A stretch of DNA of 64,000 nucleotides, from assembly GCF_022921075.1 (NCBI RefSeq), contig NZ_CP095050.1:3720001-3784000 (forward strand), read 5' to 3'. This DNA comes from Hymenobacter sp. 5317J-9 (GTDB lineage: Bacteria > Bacteroidota > Bacteroidia > Cytophagales > Hymenobacteraceae). Both the position numbers and the translations under genes were made by a program. Below are positions 18,434-25,386 of the stretch, piece after piece. Position 1 is the stretch's first letter. Each line of letters opens with the position of its first letter. The notes below the pieces were generated by a model. That model did no database searches and was not told the origin of the DNA. It saw nothing but the letters and a program-made list of their open reading frames with translations.

Positions 18434-19278
18434 CTATAATTTGATTTCTAACACCTGGTTATCCTCCCGCCACAGCACATAGAGGCTTTTCCGGTACCGG
18501 CGCAATTTCCCGTGGATGGTGTAAGCAACAATTTCGGCGTCGTCGACCATTTCGGGCGATAAATAATGCAGGATACCTTTCTCTGTCGAAACGAACAGGG
18601 TACCGTCGGGGCTAACCGCCAGCCCGTCCAACTCCGCATCCATTTTAATTATTTCTTTGGGCGCGTGGGTAACGCCCAGCGTGATTACGGAGCGGCTCGT
18701 GGCCACCACCACGTTGTCCTCGTTTATCGGGGCAATGTCGCGGATGACCTGCTTCATTTTGTACACCAGCTTCAACTGAGTGCCGTCGTGGCGCCAGATG
18801 CACCAAGATTCGCCCTGTTGGCCCCAAACCCAGATGGCTTTTGGCGAAACGACCTTCAGACTGTAAATCCCCACCGGCATTTCCAGCACCTTGACATAGG
18901 GGCTCTGCTCGTTATCGGTCAGTTTGAGCAGTACGCTTTGGGTTTTGTTGGTTGTGAAAAAGTAAAAGCTCATGTCGGCCTCGCAGTAGTCGATTGCGAA
19001 CGTGAGGTTTTGCTTGGATGGCGCCAGGAACCACTTATTCCAGCCGGCCATGTATACCCCCCGCCGGCAGGCACCAGGGGTACCCCCGGATACATAACGG
19101 CAAAATTGGGGATGTTTTTTACGGCCGGATACGGGTTCTGCTCATAGCCTTTCTTCGACACCACAAGCCTTTCAACGTCCGGGTTTTGTGCCTTGCCCGG
19201 CAATACAAGCAAACCGGCCACGCACCACGCGCCAACGGCATTGCGCACATAGCGCAGTAAATTCATCACGGCGCTCAT
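18434..19278 (-). CDS. Exported propeller-like protein, frameshifted
   Basis: Two overlapping frames make one protein of about 280 residues. The first frame (from 19278) has a signal peptide ending LLVLPGKAQ and NPDVERLVVSKKGYEQNPYP. The second frame (from 19051) has short beta-strand repeats such as YSLKVVSPKAIWVWGQQG, DIAPINEDNVVVATSRS and LAVSPDGTLFVST, like blades of a small propeller or WD/NHL-type fold. One extra base in the C6 run 19057-19062 links PLVPAGGG to VYMAGWNKW, giving a smooth single protein. The start ATG overlaps the stop of the coiled-coil gene by 1 bp (TAATG), supporting coupling and the choice of 19278. Function is unknown. Confidence 0.7.
19057..19062. other. Frame-break site in propeller-like gene
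   Basis: Run of six C (six G on the coding strand) where the frame starting at 19278 has to shift by -1 to reach the frame ending at 18434. One added base would make a single continuous frame. Confidence 0.7.
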
Positions 19279-20582
19279 TATTTGAATGTGAAGAAGCCAG
19301 CTAAATCTTTAACCAGCGCCTTGCTGGGCCCGGGCAAATAATACCGCGGAACGCCCACCCAATAGCGCTTGGGGGTTTTGTCCCAGAACTCCTTTTGCAT
19401 CTGTTCGACCTCCTCGCTGCTTGCGCCGCTAACGATGGCGTTTAATTGCTTGAAAACGCTGCTCGACGCTTCGGAAAAAGCATTTGGCAAAGAGATTGGC
19501 TCATACTTTTCGTACTCGTCAACAGCCTCCTGATACTTACGGTCCAATTCCTTTATAGTCGGGCCGCTCGATTGCACGAATTTGTTTTTCAAATAATGGA
19601 TGGCATCGGACTTAATCTCGCTTTTTATGTCCACGTTGGGCGCATACTCTCCGTCGTCGTCGTCGTCCTGGTCAAATAGCTGGTTGAGTTTTTTCTCGGC
19701 GTAATCCGTGGTGACTTTGTTGAAGTAAGAGTCGCGTTTTTCCCGGATGTAGTCGGCCGCTTGCGACAGATACCCGCCACTACCGTCGCCCATGGCCTGC
19801 CGGCGCAGGGTGCCACTGTTGGTGCCATCCACGGTGTTGCGGGCGTTGCGGCGGCTGTCGTCGCTGTATTGGTTAATGCCGTTGAGGTTGCCGTTGCGGC
19901 GGGCTTCTTCCAGCTTGGCTTGGGTGATGGCGTTGTTATCGCGCATCTGCTCTTCAAAGCGCAGGTAATTGGCGGCTAGTTGAGCCTGGCGCAGGCGTTC
20001 GGCTTCCTCGCGGCGGCGCTGCTCTTCTAGGCGGGCCTGGCGTTCTTCTTCCTCTTTTTGCTTTTGCGCCGCCAGTGCCTTTTGCTGCTCGTCGGCGGCG
20101 TGCTGGGCGCGCGCGTCTGCGTCGCGCTGGGCGTCCTGCTGGGCTCGGTCCTGGGCCGATTTATACGCTTTCTGGTAGTCCATCGACACCCGCTCACAGT
20201 CCAGCCGCTTGGAGTCGACGTCCACTTCCAGGTTGTGAATCTTGTCCTGGAATTCGTTCTGGTTTTGGGCAATTTCGGCCTGGGTGGCCGCTACCCGCTC
20301 GCCCTTTACCCGGCCTAAGTGGGCTTCAAAGTTTTCGCCCCCTTTTTCAATGGTTGTTTTGCTGTGCTTGCATTTGCTGCAGAAATAGCCCTGCTGCAGC
20401 TCGCGCAAAGCGGTTTGCTTTTCGGCGCGCAGGGCGTCGAGCTTGCCAGCCAACCGCTGGCGCTCGGCGTCGCAGTTGTTGAACCGTTGCTGATACTCGG
20501 CGCGGTCGGGCCCTTGGGCCTGGGCCGGGCGGGTAGCCGCGCAACAGAAGCCAAACGCAATGAGGGTAGCGAGTTTTTTCAT
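19278..20582 (-). CDS. Exported coiled-coil protein
   Basis: A 434-residue protein with a signal peptide (LIAFGFCCAATRPAQAQ). Most of residues 25-210 are charged Glu/Gln/Lys/Arg/Ala heptad-like sequence, so a long coiled coil is expected, e.g. QKQKEEEERQARLEEQRRRE. Near residues 70-75 is FCSKCKHSKT, a single CxxC that could hold a metal or form a disulfide. Then come an Asn/Asp-rich stretch, an acidic patch (FDQDDDDDGEY) and a C-terminal domain with RYWVGVPRYYLPG. No family assignment. It lies 5 bp from the stop side of the leucine-rich-repeat gene, so the two are very probably cotranscribed. Confidence 0.72.
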   Translation of the reverse strand: MKKLATLIAFGFCCAATRPAQAQGPDRAEYQQRFNNCDAERQRLAGKLDALRAEKQTALRELQQGYFCSKCKHSKTTIEKGGENFEAHLGRVKGERVAATQAEIAQNQNEFQDKIHNLEVDVDSKRLDCERVSMDYQKAYKSAQDRAQQDAQRDADARAQHAADEQQKALAAQKQKEEEERQARLEEQRRREEAERLRQAQLAANYLRFEEQMRDNNAITQAKLEEARRNGNLNGINQYSDDSRRNARNTVDGTNSGTLRRQAMGDGSGGYLSQAADYIREKRDSYFNKVTTDYAEKKLNQLFDQDDDDDGEYAPNVDIKSEIKSDAIHYLKNKFVQSSGPTIKELDRKYQEAVDEYEKYEPISLPNAFSEASSSVFKQLNAIVSGASSEEVEQMQKEFWDKTPKRYWVGVPRYYLPGPSKALVKDLAGFFTFK

Positions 20583-20587
20583 AGCTG

Positions 20588-23476
20588 CTAGTTAGCCGCG
20601 AGTTGGGTGGCTTGCGCTTTCAGGTTCGAGATGTCGTTTTTCAGCCGCACGTTTTGCGACTTGTACTTCTCCGACTTGTCTTCTTTGGCCGAGGAGGCCG
20701 CGCTGCCGAAAATGCTGAGCACGGCGCCCACCGCGGCCGCCGCCTCGCTGTTGTCGACCACGGCGTCGTTCATGATTTTCTCGCCGCCGGCCGACAGGTT
20801 CTGCATGTCGCCCGAGCCCTGAATGAGGCGCTCAATCTCAGCCGTGTTGCGCTCGAAAATCTTCTCCAGATTCTCGGCAATCTCGTTGCAAATGATGCTG
20901 GCACGGGCCGAAGCTTTCTTCTGCGCCTGCCGGGCCACGGCATCGCGCGGGTTGACGCGGGTGATGGCCAGGTAAGATTGGAAGGCCTTGTTGTTGGCCG
21001 AGGTGTTGAGGTAGTCGTCGTAGTCGGTGTAGCGCTTGCGCTTGTAGGGCGAGGTATAGGGCTTCACGTTGTCGACGTCGTCGTAGATTTCGGCGATGCT
21101 GAGCAGGCAGGCCACCGATTTGCCGGTGCCTTCCAGTTGCGGGTTGGCGGTTACCACCTGGTAAGCTTTCAGGGCCAGGCCGTAGTCTTTCGAAGTATTG
21201 AAGAAGTCGCCCAGTTCCACGTAGGCGCCCGGATTGCCTTGGTCGCAAGCCGCAAACAACCGCTTAAATCCCGCCAGCTTATTGGCCGGCAAAGGCGCGC
21301 TGGTGAAGTTCAGACCAAAGTCGCCGTCGTAGTACTCAATCTGGGCCGCGGGCAGCGAGCGGCGCAAGGCGAGCAACGAATTGCCTTCAACCGGCGAGTC
21401 GGTGAGGTTGAGGTTTTCTAGGGAGTTGAGTTCGGCTACCGACTTCGACACCTGCGTGATTTTGTTGTTGCTCAGGTCGAGTACTTTCAGGCGGGGCAGG
21501 GTGAAGAGTTCCTCCGGGAGCGTGCTGAGCCGGCAATTGCTCAGGTACAGGTTTTCGAGGCGGCGGAGCTTGGCAATTTCGCTGGGCAGGGTTTTGATGT
21601 CGGCCCCGGACAGGTCCAGGGTACGCAGGCGCTGGCAGCTCAGTACCGCCGCCGGAAACTGTTGGATTTTGCTGTAGGCCGAAGAGTTGTTGATGCGCAG
21701 CTCGCTGAGCAGCTTGAGGCGGCCAAAATCGGCGGGGAAGGTGGCGAAGGTGCCTGGCAGCACCAGCACTTTGAGGTGCGACAGCTTCGACACCGAATCG
21801 GGCAGGGAAGTGAGCTGTGTCTGGTTCAGGTCCACTTCCTCAATGGCCGAAAGCTGGTAGAACTGCGGCGTAATCTTCTTGAGCGGGTTGCTGTTCAGCT
21901 TCAGCGACTTCAGGGTTTTGAACCCGACCGTTTCCTTGTCTAGCGACTTGATGTTGTTGTTCGACAGGCTCAACTCCGTGAGCGAAGGCAGGTCTTTGAG
22001 CTCGACGGGCAGGCTGCTCAGGCGGTTGCTCTCGAAATTGATGGACTGCAGGTACGACTTGCTCAGGTCGGTTTTCTTGTCCCAGGTGATGCCGCTAATC
22101 TGGTTGTTGTTCAGCTTGAGCTCCTGCAGGTTGGCCAGCCCAAACACCGACGAGCTAATCCGCGTCAGGTGGTTGCTTTTGGCCGAGATGAACACGATGT
22201 TGGATTTCTTGAGCTTTTCCAGCTGGTCGCTGTCGAAGCTCAGGCTCTGCAGGCCGGTTTCGTCGAGCCACACGTACTGCAGGTTGGGCAGGTCGAGCAG
22301 TTCCATCGGGAACTTGCGCAGGTTGTTCTTGCTCAAATTAATGCCCACCAGGTTTTTGAAGTTCTTCACCTCGGCCGGCAGGGCCTTCAGGTTGTTGCTG
22401 CGCAGGTCCAGGTACTCCACGCTCATCGGCTCATAAGCCGCCTTTTGCAGGTTGTTGAAAGCCGGCCTCTTAAACAACTCCTCCAGCGGGATGACGGCCA
22501 GGCTTTGGGGCGCCAGCGGAGCAGCCGCGGGAGCGGCGTCGGCCACAGGCTTCTTTTCTGCCGGCTCTTTCTTGGGCGCGGCTTTGGCAATTTTCTCTTT
22601 CTCGGGCTTGGGCTCCTTTACTTTTTCCGGCTTGGCTTCCGCCACTTTCACGGGCTTGGACTCGGTCACCTTGGCCGGTTTGGGGGCGGGCTCCTCCGCG
22701 GGCTCTTCTTTGGCCAGCGCCTTTTTGCTCACGGTGTAGGTTTCCTCGTATCCATTGGCATACAGCACCTTAAACACCTTCTCCAATGCCAGGGCTTCGC
22801 GCTTGCCGGGGTCGGCGGCGTCGACGGGAGTGTAGTAGATGTTGAGCTCATCGACCTCCTGAATCCGGGCTTTGATTTCCTTGCCGTTGTCGAGCTTGAT
22901 AACGTCGGGGTTGAGCGCCGCGCTGGCTTTTTGCGAGGCGGCCGCCAGCGCTTGGGCGGCCGCCTTCTCCTTGAGGGCAGCCGGCGCATTGTAGGCTTCC
23001 TCGAAGCCGTTGGCGTAGCGGATGCCGATGAGGCGGTCGGTGGCAATTTTGTCGACCGTTTTGGAATTCAGCAGGCTGTAGGTCACGCTTGTTTCGTCCA
23101 CTTCCAGCACCTTGGCCTTCAGCTCGCTGCCCGACACCGTGTAGATGACGTCGAAAGCCAGGGCGCTGGTCACCGTGCGCCCGCTCGAGAGCGTGGTGCT
23201 TTCAAACAGCTCCACATACCCGTTGGCGTACTTGATTTTGGTAACCTCCTTCACGCTCAGCTTGCGCCGCATGCTGCCCTTGGTTGTGGGCACGTTGAAG
23301 TAGAGCACCTCGTCGTCGTTCACTTCATCCACGGAGCTGACGATGGAATCGCCGGCGGCTTTGTAGATGATGTCTTGGGCCCGCAACGGCTGTGCGCCCA
23401 CCAGAAGCAGGCCCGACACTACACAGAGCGCCGTCCATTTTTTCTGAAAAAGGCAGTGGGTAAATTTTTTTTCCAT
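20588..23476 (-). CDS. Secreted leucine-rich-repeat protein with three N-terminal modules
   Basis: A 962-residue protein. A signal peptide ends PLRAQ at residue 34. Three similar modules of about 55 residues follow at about 35-92, 109-164 and 190-248; each has D-[IV]-I at the start, a Gly, V-x-E-V-[ND] and a closing YANG[YF]xE. A Lys/Pro/Glu-rich linker (about 252-315) leads to some fifteen leucine-rich repeats (about 355-720; for example YLDLRSNNLKALPAEV, VLDLSNNKITQVSKSV). The C-terminal part contains Sel1/TPR-like helices (GAYVELGDFFNTSKDYGLAL) and a coiled coil. The leucine-rich repeats probably bind a protein partner. It is the first gene of the minus-strand run. Confidence 0.82.
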   Translation of the reverse strand: MEKKFTHCLFQKKWTALCVVSGLLLVGAQPLRAQDIIYKAAGDSIVSSVDEVNDDEVLYFNVPTTKGSMRRKLSVKEVTKIKYANGYVELFESTTLSSGRTVTSALAFDVIYTVSGSELKAKVLEVDETSVTYSLLNSKTVDKIATDRLIGIRYANGFEEAYNAPAALKEKAAAQALAAASQKASAALNPDVIKLDNGKEIKARIQEVDELNIYYTPVDAADPGKREALALEKVFKVLYANGYEETYTVSKKALAKEEPAEEPAPKPAKVTESKPVKVAEAKPEKVKEPKPEKEKIAKAAPKKEPAEKKPVADAAPAAAPLAPQSLAVIPLEELFKRPAFNNLQKAAYEPMSVEYLDLRSNNLKALPAEVKNFKNLVGINLSKNNLRKFPMELLDLPNLQYVWLDETGLQSLSFDSDQLEKLKKSNIVFISAKSNHLTRISSSVFGLANLQELKLNNNQISGITWDKKTDLSKSYLQSINFESNRLSSLPVELKDLPSLTELSLSNNNIKSLDKETVGFKTLKSLKLNSNPLKKITPQFYQLSAIEEVDLNQTQLTSLPDSVSKLSHLKVLVLPGTFATFPADFGRLKLLSELRINNSSAYSKIQQFPAAVLSCQRLRTLDLSGADIKTLPSEIAKLRRLENLYLSNCRLSTLPEELFTLPRLKVLDLSNNKITQVSKSVAELNSLENLNLTDSPVEGNSLLALRRSLPAAQIEYYDGDFGLNFTSAPLPANKLAGFKRLFAACDQGNPGAYVELGDFFNTSKDYGLALKAYQVVTANPQLEGTGKSVACLLSIAEIYDDVDNVKPYTSPYKRKRYTDYDDYLNTSANNKAFQSYLAITRVNPRDAVARQAQKKASARASIICNEIAENLEKIFERNTAEIERLIQGSGDMQNLSAGGEKIMNDAVVDNSEAAAAVGAVLSIFGSAASSAKEDKSEKYKSQNVRLKNDISNLKAQATQLAAN

Positions 23477-23893
23477 TTAGCGACGAAAGAGTGGCCGGCA
23501 GTCAAAGAATTATATAGGCCAATATACTAAATTATATGTCATGTATTGACTAGCTGAAGAGCAGGCAAACGCTCATCAATTTCAATTGGGCCCTTTTATC
23601 CCATTAGCAAAGTAAGCACACTGGCATGGAATATTCAACATTCTTCACCCAGTACTACCATGTCATTTAGCTTGCAACATTGACTGCACAAGCGCAACAT
23701 TCTTGTGATTTAAATTTTGCTCAACAGGCACTTAACTACGATAATATCACGCAAATTTGAGTGAATTTTTGACCAAAAACGCGAGAATATATTATTATTC
23801 AGCAACATTATCAGTTAACATTATTTAGATTGAATAATACCATACTCCCTCATATCGTTGTGCCCGGCATATGCATATCTCACTTTTGAGTTC
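23477..23893. other. AT-rich divergent intergenic region
   Basis: 417 bp between the divergent leucine-rich-repeat gene and the unknown exported protein at 23894. It is markedly AT-rich compared with its neighbours, with several TTATT/AATAT stretches around 23790-23840. It probably holds promoters for both directions, but I found no exact TAnnTTTG -7 motif; the nearest is CAAATTTG at 23754-23761, with one mismatch. No gene, repeat or RNA is recognisable. Confidence 0.5.
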
Positions 23894-25033
23894 ATGAATC
23901 GCCAGGTTGCCCTCACTTTGCTGTTGCTCCTTGTGCTGCGTGCCGAGGCAGAGCGCCTTCCCTATCTCAGCCTTGCAGATGCTGCCGCGCAACGCACGGT
24001 AGCCGTATCGGCGTGGGCCCAAGGCCTGGGTCCCGACAACCTGCTCTGCACCCTCACCAACCTGACCGACCAGCCCCTGGGGGTGCGCGTGCCGCCCGGC
24101 CTGCACTTCGCCGCCGGCAACCCGGACCTGCAGGACCTCCTCACGTTTCAGGAAAAAATGCTGGTGCTGGCGCCGCACGCCCGCAGCACCGTGCGCCTGT
24201 GGGGCTTCTGCATGGAGCAACACGACCACGCACCCTCCGGCAACGCGGCGTATGCCTTGCGCGGCGCGGCGGGCCGGGACCTGCAGCCGCTCGGCGACTC
24301 GCTCCAGAAATACCCGGGCCTGGCCAGCTACTACGGCCAAATGTTTGTGTGGTCGGTAACGGACCACGAGGAGCTGCGCGACATCAGCGTGGAGCCAGCT
24401 TTGGTGCGCGGCGCCACCAACATCATGCGCTACCTGAGCCGGGTGACGGGCCGGGCGGCGGGCCGCGTCAAAAGCTCGCTCGACCACCGGCCCTCGGTGC
24501 GCACGTTCACGAAGCGGGTGTTCGTGACCTACCACAGCCCGGTGAGCCAGGTCACCTCGCTCAAGGTGTTCGGGGCCGACGGGTGCGAGCGCTACACCGT
24601 GGCCCCGCGCTGGGTGCTGGCGCCGGGGGTGATGCGCTACGCCATCGGCCTGAACGCCATCGTGGGCATTGATGAGCAGCCCAGCTTCTTGGTGCGGCTG
24701 CTGGACCAGCACGGCCAGGTGCTGCAGGAAACCCAGGTGACCGACGCCACGCCGGAAATAGACGTGGCGCCCACCAGGCAGGCTTTTGCTTTCACCTTCA
24801 GCCTCGACAAGCCCGTGCGAAATGCTTACCTGCGCATGCGCCTGCCCGACGGCACACTGGTGGAAGAGCTCAAAAAGCTGCCGTTTTTGCCTGCGGGCAA
24901 CCACCAGTACAACTGGACGTTTTTCCACGTGCGGCCGGCGGGCACGCCCTTCGTGGCCCGCCTCGAAACCGCCGATGGCGCCCTGCTGCGCGAGCAGGCT
25001 TTGCCCGCAGTAACGCCTCCTCCGGCACGGTAG
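23894..25033 (+). CDS. Exported protein of unknown function
   Basis: A 379-residue protein beginning with ATG at 23894 (MNRQVALTLLLLLVLRAEAE), a short signal peptide. The mature protein is mainly beta-rich. Early strands (VSAWAQGLGPDNLLCTLTN, LGVRVPPGLHFAAGNPDLQD) look like a domain that recognises a mineral or polymer surface, but that is a guess. The last third has a carbohydrate- or Ig-like pattern (VRNAYLRMRLPDGTLVEEL, AGNHQYNWTFFHV). I recognise no catalytic motif. It sits alone between the AT-rich gap and the catabolic island, so its context gives little help. Confidence 0.6.
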   Translation: MNRQVALTLLLLLVLRAEAERLPYLSLADAAAQRTVAVSAWAQGLGPDNLLCTLTNLTDQPLGVRVPPGLHFAAGNPDLQDLLTFQEKMLVLAPHARSTVRLWGFCMEQHDHAPSGNAAYALRGAAGRDLQPLGDSLQKYPGLASYYGQMFVWSVTDHEELRDISVEPALVRGATNIMRYLSRVTGRAAGRVKSSLDHRPSVRTFTKRVFVTYHSPVSQVTSLKVFGADGCERYTVAPRWVLAPGVMRYAIGLNAIVGIDEQPSFLVRLLDQHGQVLQETQVTDATPEIDVAPTRQAFAFTFSLDKPVRNAYLRMRLPDGTLVEELKKLPFLPAGNHQYNWTFFHVRPAGTPFVARLETADGALLREQALPAVTPPPAR

Positions 25034-25386
25034 CGGGGCAGCCGTCACGCTTGGTACCGTGGCAGAATACGCCGAGACGAAGCAGGCCACCAGGCCGTGG
25101 CCACCAGCTGCGCACGAACTCTTCAAAGCATTCCGGCGCTGTCTGGGCCTCGAAATAGCTGGCCAAAGCGCCGGCCATCCTATGCTAAGATGCTACAGAA
25201 AGTTGCCAAAGTGTGGGACACGCGGCTGACCGTAAACTCTACATTTGTAAAGAGCCGGCCTGCTTTTTTCATTCCTATTATTCAATTGACAATAAATAGC
25301 TTGCGCCGGCGCCACCTGATTTAATCATCCACTTACGAGTGGTTTGGCGAGCCTCAGGCTGCCAGGCCATGGTAAGGCACGGCGCA
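25034..25386. other. Gene-free stretch before the catabolic island
   Basis: 353 bp between the unknown exported protein and the GH78 start at 25387. It contains a promoter-like motif at 25240-25247 and an AT-rich patch at 25270-25330. No hairpin or open reading frame of note was seen. A GTG at 25339 and an ATG at 25369 are in frame with the GH78 gene but would give a longer, less convincing signal peptide. Confidence 0.5.
25240..25247 (+). promoter_or_regulatory. Candidate Bacteroidota -7 promoter element
   Basis: TACATTTG is an exact match to the Bacteroidota -7 consensus TAnnTTTG, 139 nt upstream of the GH78 ATG at 25387. No convincing -33 TTG is found at the usual 17-23 nt spacing; the nearest TTG upstream is 34 nt away. 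It may drive the island from GH78 onward. Confidence 0.35.
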
